From Dryomyza anilis (Eukaryota > Arthropoda > Insecta > Diptera > Dryomyzidae), in the NCBI GenBank assembly GCA_951804985.1, contig OX638131.1, positions 57,643,344 to 57,707,343 of the forward strand: DNA of 64,000 bases, in the 5' to 3' direction. Below the pieces are notes generated by a model. The model saw only the letters and a list, made by a program, of their open reading frames with translations. It was not told the origin of the DNA and ran no database searches. Shown in pieces: positions 44,236 through 55,960 of this stretch (position 1 is the first letter of the stretch; each line of letters opens with the position of its first letter). Made by a program: the position numbers and the translations under genes.

Positions 44236-47200
44236 ATAGCTAATTAATAATAGTTAAATTAATTAATAGATAAACCTAATCAATAATTATGATTATAATA
44301 GAGACGCTCATTATTTTTGACAATTTTGTACAACTAAAATTATTACAACTAAAAAAAATATAAGTATTTTTGAATATTTTATGATAAGCTATTCAATGAA
44401 GATATAGAAATTGTGATTTATACATATATACGCATTAGAGATGTCAATCCCGGACTATTTTTCAATCACGAAATTTCAGGACTAAAAAATTTGAATGCCG
44501 GTATCCCGGGATTAGTCCCGCGATTTAAAAAAATAATAACAAAGGCATAAAATAACCATATCTATGTTTGAATAATAAACAATTATAAACGCTCATTATT
44601 TTTGACAATTTTGTACAACTAAAATTATTACAACTAAAAAAAAACTCATATGTTCAAATGCATCTGTGTTTAGGGTGGGTATGCAAATATACATGTTATC
44701 CAAAATACAAAATCCGCGATATATAAACCCCAGTTGATCATCAAACATTTTTTTAATACTTTTTATTGAAAATTTATTTTTTAGTACAAATATAAGAAAA
44801 TTTTAATTTTGAATGTACAATCAAATTTTTATTGGGATATTGGTTTTTTGTGGAAAACAATATTTTACAAAAAAAAAAAAATAATATAAAAAAATATATA
44901 TATTTTATAGTGGACACATTTTTTTAAAGTTATATGTGATTTTTAATTAATAAAATTTTTTAAAATTAATTCAATTTAAGAACGTTGATTTATTTATATA
45001 AACTCAATCGTTTGAGTGGAATTTATACTGTTAGTTTAATCGAATTCAGATTTTGTAAAAAGATTTATTCTCGGTCAAATGGATTTTATATGATTGAAAT
45101 TTGTAGTACGCACAATTTGATTGTAATGAATGTAAAAAATAGTAAAAAATGTTAGTTTTAGATTTAGATAATCTGTTAAATTTGAAAAATTTAGAAAATA
45201 AGGGCAATTTATGGAATTATCGGAAAAGAATATTAAGTAAAAAATAAATGTTATATTTTAAATCATTGGTAATACTAATTATGTTATTTAAAAAGAACGA
45301 TTGAAATAAATTGATATTTTAATGTTCGAAAAGTACCATCACAGTTCGCATTATTATAGAACATTTATTTAGAAATAACAGTAATATACTGCTATAATTA
45401 ATATTTTTTAAAATAAAAAGTGAATTATTTTTATAAAGTTGAAATTCAATAAAAAATTTATTTATCTCAAAAATCCATCGAAAAGTAATAGCATTGTCAA
45501 AATGAGTAGAATCTATAGTTATTTCAATATTTTAAAATAAAAATAACATATTTTTTATTAAATATGATTTTCCGGTGATTTCACAAATTCCGTTTTTTCT
45601 CAATTTTTAAACTTTAACCGGTTATTGCAACCATATCTTAAACGACATTCAAGTTGACTTGTTCATGGACAATAACTATTTTAATTTTTATTCAATGTCG
45701 GTTCAGTCTTTTTATAATTTTTTTTTCTTTAAATGCAGTGAAAAATGTTGCAGAGCAACTTTTGTACCGAAAGAAAAACACACGATGTGAACGCAACGAC
45801 AGTTTATTTGAAAGTAAGAAAGCTAATAGCTAATTAATAATAGTTAAATTAATTAATAGATAAACCTAATCAATAATTATGATTATAATAGAGACGCTCA
45901 TTATTTTTGACAATTTTGTACAACTAAAATTATTACAACTAAAAAAATATAAGTATTTTTGAATATTTTATGATAAGCTATTCAATGAAGATATAGAAAT
46001 TGTGATTTATACATATATACGCATTAGAGATGTCAATCCCGGACTATTTTTCAATCCCGAAATTTCAGGACTAAAAAATTTGAATGCCGGTATCCCTGGA
46101 TTAGTCCCGCGATTAAAAAAATAATAACAAAGGCATAAAATAACCATATCTATGTTTGAATAATAAACAATTATAATGCTTAGGGCTCAAACAAAACTCA
46201 TATGTTCAAATGCATCTGTGTTTAGGGTGTGTATGCAAATATACATGGTATCCAAAATACAAAATCCGCGATATATAAACCCCAGTTGATCATCAAACAT
46301 TTTTTTTAATACTTTTTATTGAAAATTTATTTTTTAGTACAAATATAAGAAAATTTTAATTTTGAATGTACAATCAAATTTTTATTGGGATATTGGTTTT
46401 TTGTGGAAAACAATATTTTACAAAAAAAAAAAATAATTTAAAAAAATATATATATTTTATAGTGGACACATTTTTTTAAAGTTATATGTGATTTTTAATT
46501 AATAAAATTTTTTAAAATTAATTCAATTTAAGAACGTTGATTTATTTATATAAACTCAATCGTTTGAGTGGAATTTATACTGTTAGTTTAATCGAATTCA
46601 GATTTTGTAAAAAGATTTATTCTCGGTCAAATGGATTTTATATGATTGAAATTTGTAGTACGCACAATTTGATTGTAATGAATGTAAAAAATAGTAAAAA
46701 ATGTTAGTTTTAGATTTAGATAATCTGTTAAATTTGAAAAATTTAGAAAATAAGGGCAATTTATGGAATTATCGGAAAAGAATATTAAGTAAAAAATAAA
46801 TGTTATATTTTAAATCATTGGTAATACTAATTATGTTATTTAAAAAGAACGATTGAAATTAATTGATATTTTAATGTTCGAAAAGTACCATCACAGTTCG
46901 CATTATTATAGAACATTTATTTAGAAATAACAGTAATATACTGCTATAATTAATATTTTTTAAAATAAAAAGTGAATTATTTTTATAAAGTTGAAATTCA
47001 ATAAAAAATTTAATTATCTCAAAAATCAAAAATCCATCGAAAAGTAATAGCATTGTCAAAATGAGTAGAATCTATAGTTATTTCAATATTTTAAAATAAA
47101 AATAACATATTTTTTATTAAATATGATTTTCCGGTGATTTCACAAATTCCGTTTTTTCTCAATTTTTAAACTTTAACCGGTTATTGCAACCATATCTTAA

Positions 47201-47383
47201 ACGACATTCAAGTTGACTTGTTCATGGACAATAACTATTTTAATTTTTATTCAATGTCGGTTCAGTCTTTTTATAATTTTTTTTTCTTTAAATGCAGTGA
47301 AAAATGTTGCAGAGCAACTTTTGTACCGAAAGAAAAACACACGATGTGAACGCAACGACAGTTTATTTGAAAGTAAGAAAGAA
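44236..47383 (+). repeat. Two tandem copies of a 1.59-kb segment
   Basis: Copy 1 (about 44237-45823) and copy 2 (about 45828-47383) align almost base for base. Each holds about 200 bp of flank, the left end of the hAT-like element, its AT-rich interior and the first ~78 bp of the copia LTR (TGTTGCAGAGCAAC..., 45746 and 47305). Copy 1 ends inside that LTR at ...GTAAGAAAG and joins copy 2 through AGCTAAT microhomology. The copies differ by a local ~50-bp duplication near 44588 and a few indels. Confidence 0.9.
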
Positions 47384-47468
47384 TGCAAAATACAAAGGCA
47401 AATACAAAATGACAGAAAGTTAAATAAATAATATGTATGGTATTCACGTTGTCATGGGATTTTCAATA
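47305..47468 (-). repeat. copia 3' LTR
   Basis: Nearly identical to the 5' LTR; lacks about 9 bp (ACAAAAGAG region) present in the other copy. The near identity indicates a recent insertion. Confidence 0.85.
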
Positions 47469-47480
47469 CTCCTTCTCAAC
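47469..47480 (-). promoter_or_regulatory. copia polypurine tract
   Basis: Reads GTTGAGAAGGAG on the minus strand, directly before the 3' LTR; primer for plus-strand DNA synthesis. Confidence 0.6.
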
Positions 47481-47547
47481 ATGAATACTCAACATGTACA
47501 TAAAATTTAATTTACTTTAAACCCATTAAAAGTGTAAATTTACAATG

Positions 47548-48537
47548 CTATGGTTTCGCCAAATTTTTGGTGAATATGTCTGCAATCATCTCGTGTGTCG
47601 AAACATATTGCAGTTCGATTTCCTTGGTTTTGACCACTTGGTGCACATGGTGATATTTAATATCAATGTGTTTGCTGCGCGCGTGATAAACTGAATTCTT
47701 CGCGAGCTGCTGCGCACTCAAGTTGTCTGCATGAAGTATGATGGGTGAGTCGCCATCATAACAATCGATTTCCTGAAGTAACCGTCTCAGATATATCGCC
47801 TCCTTCGCTGCCGTAGACACGGCCATGTATTCAGCCTCGGTACTACTTAAGGCAACAGTACTTTGTTTCCTTGATTCCCATGAGAATATGCTGCCGGCCA
47901 AAAAGAATGCGTAGCCGGTGTATGATTTGCGGTCAGTTGTACTACCGCCCCAATCTGCGTCGACATAGCCATGAACTGGCTGGTTACCTGGGCTGTTGAT
48001 CGTACTGCACAAATAACGTAATGTGTGTTTCGCTCCACTCTCATGCTCAACATGAGGAATTTTATTACGCTGAGCTAATTTACACACCGAGTGTAAAATG
48101 TCAGGCCTTGTAGTAATGCCCAAATGCATCAAAGCGCCGATAAGTGATTGATAAGCAGTTGGGTCTACCTTTTTACAATCATCGTTTTCACAACCAATTT
48201 GATAGCCTGGGTCTAGTGGGGTCGCCACAGGTCTGCACTTTTCCATACCATACAGTTTTAATAGATTGCTTATATACTGTTTATGGCCTACATAAATTGC
48301 ACCTGTTTCCCCAATGCGCTCCACTTCCATGCCTAAAAAGTGTTGGAGTGGGCCTTTGTCTACTAAATGAAATTGACTTGCTATCTGGTTTTTAATTTCT
48401 GCCAAGTCGTCTTTACTGGTGCTGGCTAGAATTAAATCATCAACATAAATTGCGATTAGATTCAACTTACCTCCACAGGTCATCCTGTACAAACAGGGTT
48501 CATTGTCGCATTGTGTATAGCCAATATCTTTCAGCAC
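47548..48537 (-). pseudogene. pol: copia RT C-terminal part and RNase H
   Basis: Minus-strand ORF of 329 codons: IAIYVDDLILAS (RT catalytic YVDD, about 48450), then QHFLGMEVE, and the RNase H part GYVDADWGGSTTDRKSYTGY, ALSSTEAEYMA, HARSKHIDIKYH and ending THEMIADIFTKNLAKP. This is the normal copia C-terminus. It is intact in itself but cut from the upstream RT by the palindromic scar at 48544-48591. Confidence 0.9.
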
Positions 48538-48543
48538 GCCATC

Positions 48544-48591
48544 AAGTGTTGAGTTCTATTCAAGTCAGGACGTGAATGGAACTCAACACTT
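48544..48591. repeat. Palindromic scar inside copia RT
   Basis: AAGTGTTGAGTTC... (48544-48566) and its near-exact reverse complement (48569-48591; 2 mismatches in 23) meet with a 2-base centre. Normal RT sequence stops on one side and resumes on the other with residues lost. This looks like a snap-back or template-switch rearrangement during reverse transcription or repair. Confidence 0.75.
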
Positions 48592-49587
48592 AAGTCCATA
48601 TATCGCCTTATTCAGCCGCAATACACGTTCAGGATGTCGCTCGCTAACATACTGCTCTGGCTGCTTCATGAAAACCTCATCACTTAGATCGCTGTTTAAA
48701 TAAGCCGTAGACACATCCATCTGATGTAAATACATTCCGTGTTGAGCTGCTAACGCGAACATCATTCTTATTGTAGCGTAACGAACGACTGGCGAAAATG
48801 TTTCAAAATAGTTGACGCCAAATTGTTGGCTACAACCCTTCGCAAAAGCCTTGCTTTAAAACGCTCAATGGTGCCGTCTTTTCCAGTTTTTAGATTAAAA
48901 ACCCATTTGCAGCCGATTGCCTTCTTGCCTGGTGGTAGGTCAACTAATGGCCACGTCTTGTTTTTGATAAGCGCTGCATACTCCTTCTGTATCGCCTTCT
49001 GCCATTCATTTGAATGCGCGCTTGTTAAAGCTGCTTTTGTTGTTTGTGGTATTTCAATGTTATTAACGCAACATAACGCGTTCAATACATGAAACTGCTT
49101 CCGCGGACGACCAGGTTTGCCCGTGCGAACTATTTTCAGCCTGCCTGGACCGATCTTTACCTCATCGCTGATGTCTTCGTCAGGTGTAATATAAGCGTCA
49201 TCGCCTATAAGTTCTCCGTCGTCGGTGTCGCTGTCATCTCCTGCAGCTTCATCGGGTGCACGTGTATTAATATCAGCACGCACTGGTGTGCCAGCTATTT
49301 CGCCGTTGATTGCAGCTTCTTCACTTGTGTCGACATCGTTTTCCACTGTTTCGAAATTAGTTAATTGTTTGTCGTCAATAGTCATGAAACCATTTGGCTG
49401 CTTTTGATCTTTATTAACCATCGTTTTTTCATCAAACATCACATCTCTTTTTTACAATTACTTTATGAGTTGCCACATCGAGCAAACGATATGCTTTTGA
49501 AGTAAGTGAGTAGCCTACCATTACGTACTCTTTGCCCTTCGGTAAAAATTTGCGTTTGTATGTTTTATCCAGTCCTATGGCCAGTCC
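48583..49587 (-). pseudogene. pol: copia integrase C-terminus, linker and RT N-terminal part
   Basis: After the SINE the frame continues with GLDKTYKRKFLPKGKEYV (the integrase-RT linker), an acidic linker with DDSDTDDGELIGDD, and RT start EWQKAIQKEYAALIKNKTW and IGCKWVFNLKTGKDGTIERF. A 1-nt shift near 48845 (after ARL) moves to another frame that carries MDVSTAYLNSDL and LRLNKAIYGLKC (48765-48583). There is also a frame break near 49440-49450, after KKRDVMFDEK. Not functional. Confidence 0.85.
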
Positions 49588-49897
49588 AGCCGCGGTAGCT
49601 CAGTGGTTAGTGCGTTGGACTGCGAGCCGAAAGGTCCCCGGTTTAAGTCTGGACTGGGGCTAACAACATCTTTTCATAGAAACATTTTTCTATACCGCGC
49701 TACCTCTCGTCAGTAAATGGCGAACCTACGAGAGTAAAACCATTGCCTATGAAAAAGCTCTCACCCGCCGTTCGGATTCGGCAATAAACTGTAGGTCCCA
49801 CCACTTTGAGTACAAATATAACACGCACAGCTCAAAGTGGTGAAAGAGCTCGGCCGAAGTTCTATACAGAACTGTAGCGCCAAACTATTATTATTAT
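49586..49897 (+). mobile_element. tRNA-derived SINE, full-length reference copy (312 bp)
   Basis: The tRNA-like head (A box TAGCTCAGTGG, B box GGTTTAAGTC with changes), conserved body (GGCTAACAACATC, CTCACCCGCCGTTCGG, CACTTTGAGTACAAATATAAC) and ATT-repeat tail. Target duplication TATGGC(C)AGT at 49576-49585 and 49898-49906. It splits the copia integrase gene and so is younger than the copia element. Confidence 0.9.
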
Positions 49898-49906
49898 TAT
49901 GGCAGT

Positions 49907-51001
49907 TGAACCAAATATCTTCAAATGCTTAACTGAAGGTTTTCTGCCAGTCCAAATTTCGTATGGCGTTGCATCAACTAATGATTTCGTGGGTGACCTG
50001 TTGCGCAAATATGTTGCTGTGGCCACTGCTTCGGCCCATAATGATTCACCAAGATCTGCATGCAGCAACATACTTCGAGCCATTTCTACCAGCGTGCGAT
50101 TGGCACGCTCGGCCACTCCGTTTTGCTGCGGTGTGTAAGGTACCGTCAGCTGCCGCGTAATGCCATGAGATTCTAAAAAATTATTAAAATTTGTATTAAT
50201 ATACTCACGGCCATTATCTGTTCTTATGGCTTTTATCTTTTTTCCAGTTTGACATTCAACCATAGCTTTAAATATCTTAAACTTGTCAAACACCTCATCT
50301 TATGCTTCAATGAAGTACACAAACATTTTACGGGACATGTCATCAATAATTGTTACAAAATAACGTGCGCCACCAATTGATTTTGTGTTCCTCGGTCCAC
50401 ACACATCGCTATGGATCAGCTCCAACAAATTTGTTGCTCGATTTTCCGTCGCATGAGGAAATGACTGCACACAAATTTTGCTTTTCATGCACGTTTTGCA
50501 GCTAATGTCTTTAGGCAATTTTTTTTGTTTTATGACACTTACCATCTGCTTGCGTGCCAATTCAAGCAAGCTAGAATAGTTTAAATGTCCATATCTATTG
50601 TGCCATTTAACTGCGTTTTCGACAGACGAATAAAAGCATGAATTAATATTGTTTTCAAAAATAAACAAATTATTATTTTTATGAGCTTTTAACACCACTT
50701 CTCCTTTTTTGCTTTTGATGCATGTACATTCCTTATTGAATGTTACCGAATAACCATTTTCATCAGCTTTACTGACTGACAAAAAATTTCCATTTAAATT
50801 TGGAACGTACAAAACGTAGTTTAGTGTCACTGTGCAAGAGCTTGTTCTAATCGTGACGTCACCATAACCAATAGCGTTTATATAATTTTCTCCTGCAAGC
50901 ATAATTTTTTCATTGCGCTCTTGGCATGAATCGAATATTTCGCGCACACAGCACATGTGTGACGTTGCGCCACTGTCAACGCACCAATTCGACCGATTCA
51001 A
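49907..51001 (-). pseudogene. pol: copia protease and integrase
   Basis: Protease active site WCVDSGATSHMCC near 50985-50945. Integrase zinc finger KWHNRYGHLNYSSL...CKTCMKSK, then the DDE core: ELIHSDVCGP, IRTDNGREY (about 50220), PQQNGVAERANRT with the Glu (about 50120). One in-frame stop at 50300-50302 separates YFIEA from DEVFDKFKIF. The frame then runs into the SINE at TATGGCAGT. Confidence 0.9.
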
Positions 51002-51770
51002 AATTTCAACGCTTGCTGCGGCTAGCAGTGCAAACGAATGTTGTTGTTCTTCTTGCTTCTTTTTCGGTGCTCTGCATTTTGCTGCGATATGCCCTCTCTT
51101 TCCGCAGTTGTAGCATTCACGATTCGTTTTCCCGTTAGATTTTTTCTGTTCACTTTTCGGCTGCGACTGCGCAACGAATGCTTGTTGATTGCTTGCTATG
51201 TCCTCTTGAACGCTCCTCTACCGTCTGCGCTCGCCTTCTTCTAATTATTTGACCTTCAATGTATTATATGATGGCAACTCGTCGCGCGTTTCCATGGCGA
51301 TCACGAAGTTTTCGAATTGCTTTGGCATACTTGATAATAAAATAATTACAAGTAGCTCTTCGTTCATAGTAATACCTACTTCTGCCAATTTTTCCTCAAT
51401 ATCTGAAAACGCATTTAGATATTGGGAAATACTATCTCTCTCAGACATACTGAGATTAAGCAGCTTTTTGTAAAGCGTCACTTTTCTGGCCGGTCCACAC
51501 GGCTGATAGATTTCACGCAATTTGTCCCACGCGTCTGACGATGTTTTGCAATGCTTCATGTGGTTGATTTGTGATGGCTTCACGCTGAGCATTAGTGTTG
51601 CGAACGCCTTTTCATCTTGCGTGTCCCATTTCGCTGCTTCCTCGGCTGAAGATTGCTCCGTTTTCACAAATTTACGACAAACCACACGCCACAACTCCGA
51701 GTGTACGAGAACACTTTGCATTTGAATGCACCAGGAGTCGTAGTTTTTCTCGTCTAGTTTTTCTAAACTT
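51002..51770 (-). pseudogene. gag: copia gag with CCHC knuckle
   Basis: It encodes LDEKNYDSWCIQMQ..., MLSVKPSQINHMKHC..., LREIYQPCGPARKVTLYKKL and LSSMPKQFENFV (UBN2/copia-type gag), open from the primer site to a stop at 51245. A short non-open stretch follows and then the knuckle CYNCGKRGHIAAKC (about 51113-51072) in frame with the protease. The ORF's apparent start lies in the LTR, so the true initiator is unclear. Confidence 0.8.
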
Positions 51771-51774
51771 AGGA

Positions 51775-51789
51775 CCTGGGCCCATAACC
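51775..51789 (-). promoter_or_regulatory. copia primer-binding site
   Basis: GGTTATGGGCCCAGG on the minus strand, immediately after the 5' LTR. It matches the copia-type site that pairs with the internal part of initiator methionine tRNA. Confidence 0.8.
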
Positions 51790-51962
51790 TGTTGCAGAGC
51801 AACTTTTGTACCGAAAGAAAAACACACGATGTGAACGCAACGACAGTTTATTTGAAAGTAAGAAAGAATGCAAAATACAAAGTCAAATACAAAATGACAG
51901 AAAGTTTACAAAAGAGAATAAATAATATGTATGGTATTCACATTGTCATGGGATTTTCAATA
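51790..51962 (-). repeat. copia 5' LTR
   Basis: 173 bp; its ends on the minus strand are TATTG...CAACA. AAAAA follows at 51963-51967 as target duplication, matching 47300-47304. Confidence 0.85.
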
Positions 51963-52736
51963 AAAAATGCAAAAATAATAAATTGCATTTTTCTCCAAAT
52001 CATTACGTATAGGGAAAAAAATAAAAATGAAGTTCGAATCAGCATATTAAAATTATGTAGAAATGATATGAATGAAGACAGGAAGGAATAAAAGTGCTCA
52101 TTTTGCCGAACAGTTTTAGTCGAAAGTGACGTAATTTTGAACAATTGTGAATTTGTTAAAAGTCAAAAAGCATGTAATTCATTTTTTTTAAGATTTTAGT
52201 CCATTAAATGTTAGATTTACTTTTTCACGAAATTTGTATAAAAACATTGAAATACTTTTCAATAAACTACTAAAACTTGATCTACTAGCGTTTTTTGTAA
52301 TCCCGGGATATAACGATGATCCCGGGATGAGTTTTTCGGGACTGATTTGACTTAAAACCCGGGATTGACATCCCTAATACGCATGGAAAAAAATGGGTTT
52401 TTCAAAAAAAAGAAAAATAATTCTATTAATATCATATGCTTTCTGTTTTCTATTTTTTAGTTCTTTAAACAACTGTAAGAATTGATAACAAGGACATAGT
52501 ATAATCTTTTCCTTTATATAGAAGTAATCGAAAACTCATCTGAAAGAGCTCTCTAAGGTGGTCAACTAACAAAAAAAAAAGGATTTTTTTTCTCTTATGT
52601 TCCTATTAAAAATTGGGCATAAACGTTTTAAATTTAAATAATTTAAACCTACGCTAACCGCTATAGACCAATTTACAAAATTAATTTGACATCAAAACAA
52701 CTACACGAAATTAAACATAAAATAATATATAATAAG

Positions 52737-53211
52737 CAGGGCAAGTTTTGCACAAAATATAGTTAAAAATGGCAGGTAAAATGGCACAAAAAACAGTAAA
52801 AATGGCACAAACATAGCCAAAAAAAAAGGCAAAAAATGGCATAAAAATTGCACAAAAATTGTCAAAAATGGCAAAAGGGCACAAAAATAGTCAAAAAATG
52901 GAAAAAAAAACTTAATAAAATTTTTCAATGAACTATTTTTGTTGAGATCATAGATTTCTATTTAACTTGGTCTAACATTTATTTCGTTAATTTCATTCAC
53001 AAAATTTAGAACATACAAAAATAAGTACAGAAGAAAAGGACGTCATATATTTTTTTAATACAACCAGAAAATTGAAAATAATATTTAAAAAAGGTGCCAG
53101 AGTGTAAAAAAGGATTTTTAGGCAAAGTATATCAAAATTGGTAAATTTACAAAATAATTGAAGAAATGGCAAAAATGGAATTTTTTGGCAAAATCCAAAA
53201 AACTTGCCCTG
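52737..53211. mobile_element. Short hAT MITE with CAGGGCAAGTTTT ends
   Basis: CAGGGCAAGTTTT (52737) and AAAACTTGCCCTG (53211) are inverted. The 8-bp duplication ATAATAAG (52729-52736, 53212-53219) fits nTnnnnAn. The 475-bp interior repeats (A)AAATGGCA(A)AA and GCACAAAAA words. Noncoding. Confidence 0.85.
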
Positions 53212-53219
53212 ATAATAAG

Positions 53220-55870
53220 CAAAAATAATGCTACACGATGGCACGCTTAGGCGTTCCACTTGATGGATTTAAAAGCAGACTCAACTCACTCCTCCCAGTG
53301 GACGAACCCTGACATAGAGATGCACGTGCAAATTTGGATAATTTTTCACCGTTTACTTCGTAACCGCAAATATACCCCAAAAATATAAAAATAGTGACGG
53401 ACTTATCTGAAATTCCTTGGCATGGACAAGATGTAATCATCAAAATTTGTTCTGCATAAACATCTATTCTTCATCAAAAACTGTTCTGCACAAACATCTA
53501 TTCATTAAAATACATCGGCCTACAGTGACAGATGCTGCAGCTGTCATAGCATATGTAGGCGAGAAATTGAAATTAGTAATAAATTGTCTGCAAAGGAAGT
53601 CGGCAATGGCTCGCGGTGACAGTGCAGGTGGAAACATACACTGTGACTGTGTTAAATGGCTCGCGTAAGTGGAGTTTTTTAGTTCTCTAATCTAAATTTT
53701 AAATTATGAATTTGTCCTCTAGTCTTTAGCTTCTGTTGAATATAAGAAGCTAATAAGGCGGCGGTGTCCTGTAGACACGACAGAAACCTTGTTACGACGC
53801 CCATCATCAGGAGCAGCAGCGAAAAGAAATTGTTTTGTACGTAATTTCTCTCAGAAATACTTCAGAAAATAGGTGAGATGTTTATGTCGCGTTAAGTCCT
53901 TTATAGCACCTATTTAGTTCATAAATCTGAACCAGTGCCGCACACTTTTGTCAGGAATGTCTTACGTTTTGATCGTAAAGACGTCGTAATTACGAACGAA
54001 CGCAGCAGTGGGCTATAATGAACGACAAATATTCTTTAGTACATTTTATATGAGTGTGTTCATATCATGTTTTTTGGGTCCGTACCGCACGTATCGTATC
54101 ATGCAAAATATTTTTGCAAGAGTCTGTCGCATGTATTGTTGTAGATATAAAATATTGCATACTTTTTCTTGTTTTTATTAAAAAAAATTGAGATTGTAGT
54201 GATATTGTAGTATATTTTTAATTATTTATTTTAACAAGACTACCCATTTTTTAAACGTCAAAAATTTAAATTGAATAAAATGTATATAAAAGTTACCATT
54301 GTCACTAACATTCTCTCAGCATCTCCAGCGCACAATGTAATCATTTTCATCAATAAACAATTGGAACAAGATCGCAGCCCAAATTGAATCCAAACGGCAG
54401 TTTAACTCGCCACCGAAATGGTGGCACACAAAACCCAATGATGCCATTCCAAATGTGCCCACAGTTACTGCGCTCTAGCCAAGCTGAATGTTGAAGATAG
54501 ATTGATGGAGACACACGCAATTTTTGCACCACTTAATGGAAATTGAGGTCTCGCATGATACGGTTCTCCAACATGGATAAATGGTCAAAAGGTGTAGCCA
54601 GGCGACGCCCACGTAGTGTTGTATATGTCTTCAACTCACAAACGTGTATATTTAAGCCATGTATCATTTGCAGATTATAATAAATGTAACAAATAAATTA
54701 ATTTAATGACAAATTTATTTAATTAATTCTAAGTATATGTACTACAAAAACTTCCACCAGCAGGCTGCTTCCAAGAGTCGTGATCGAAATTATGTTGTAT
54801 TTGTACAGGCAACAGTCAAGTTGGCCACAACAGCCTGAAACTTGGCACACAAGACCTTTGCTTGATGATCAAAATCTTGGGCGAGAAGATGAAGCCAGAT
54901 CGGTAGACTTGGCTACGATAAACTGAAATATTGAACATGTTGAGTAAAGTGTCCTCGGAGGTTTTTATTTAAGTTGCCACAAGCTGGCATCGCATCAACA
55001 AACTTTTTGGTCGAGGTATGGCACGAGGTATGGCACTCCGGTTCCACGTTAGTGGGGTGCAGAAAACAATTTTGTTTGGACAATCAACCCTTGCCCAACC
55101 AACATATTTTTTATAGGATTTAAATCAAAACTTAATGTTTTTCTGAAACAATTTTGAATTAAATTAAGTAAATTAATTTACACCTTTTTTACAAATTTTT
55201 TTCTGTTCGATAGATTTGTTAATTGTGGAATTATAATACAATATATTATTTTGCTCTGTAGATGATTACTTTTTCTTTGTATTGCATTTTGACCGATTTT
55301 TCGAATATATTTTTTTGGGAAATTTGTAAACTTGTATCAAATACCAAAAAATTGCGAGTATTCTTTCATGTTATTCAAGTTATTTAAATCATAGAAAGAT
55401 AACTCTATAGAGAATATTTAAAAAATATCAACAAACTAAACACATAAAGAGTTGCTATTTCCCACGTTAGTCCCACTATGCCCCAAGTCCTCCTACTAAA
55501 ATGTTTTACAAAACAATTTAAAGTCGAACATTTTTAAGCAAAATTTAGAAATTATTTTGGGTTAATAAAAAATAGTCGTTTTTGCATTAAAATAATGAAA
55601 AAATAATTTGATTTATCATTCGCTTGATTTTGACATTCAAAGCAAATTCAATTTAGGTGAAGAGCTAGCAATGTTGAATGTTTTTACGAATTTATAGTAT
55701 TATTGTATACAAATGAATTTATGGGCCCTTTTCAGATAATGTAGAATTTATTACTGCAGCCCTGTGTCATGTACTAACAATATTTTCAATCACAACTAGA
55801 TTTTTTTAATTTTCTTACCGTTTCAACTCAATATATTATTTGTATTAATATTGTGAATAAATGCTTTGTG
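53220..55870. other. Noncoding stretch, nothing recognised
   Basis: No ORF of protein-like composition, no element ends and no repeats matched elsewhere in the window. Part (53700-54700) is less AT-rich and could be decayed coding sequence or an old repeat; I cannot identify it. Confidence 0.4.
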
Positions 55871-55874
55871 GAAA

Positions 55875-55960
55875 ATGAGTCTGATAGCGTAACGGTGAGA
55901 ACTCGGGACTTATAACCCGTAAATGCCGGTTCAAACCATGTATACAATGTTTTTTATTTT
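55875..55960 (+). ncRNA. tRNA-Ile(UAU)-like pol III unit, probably pseudo
   Basis: TAGCGTAACGG fits the A-box pattern TRGYNNARNNG and GGTTCAAACC fits the B box. Between them CGGG/CCCG can pair around an 8-base loop ACTTATAA containing TAT. The acceptor and T stems do not pair well. A T-run (55950-55958) downstream could terminate pol III. A decayed tRNA gene or a second tRNA-derived SINE head are both possible. Confidence 0.4.

Larger units (their letters stand above)
47305..51962 (-). mobile_element. Ty1/copia LTR retrotransposon
   Basis: Copia order on the minus strand: gag with UBN2-type domain and CCHC knuckle, protease, integrase, RT, RNase H. LTRs are at 47305-47468 and 51790-51962 (164 and 173 bp; both begin TGTTGCAGAG and end TTTTCAATA on the plus strand). 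AAAAA flanks both sides. The primer site GGTTATGGGCCCAGG abuts the 5' LTR and the polypurine tract GAGAAGGAG abuts the 3' LTR. A full SINE interrupts the integrase region. Confidence 0.92.
44436..52376. mobile_element. hAT-like element with 8-bp target duplication, contains copia
   Basis: The left end TAGAGATGTCAATCCCGG and right end CCGGGATTGACATCCCTA are inverted with one mismatch. ATACGCAT flanks both (44428-44435 and 52377-52384) and fits the hAT target pattern nTnnnnAn. Further CCCGGGAT words are subterminal at both ends. The tandem duplication repeats the left end at 46025. No transposase remains; the interior is AT-rich and the rest is the copia insertion. Confidence 0.85.

Noticed and set aside
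52701..52928. 75-codon minus-strand ORF rich in F and P
   Set aside because: It lies wholly inside the repeat-rich hAT MITE and reads its AAATGGCA words.
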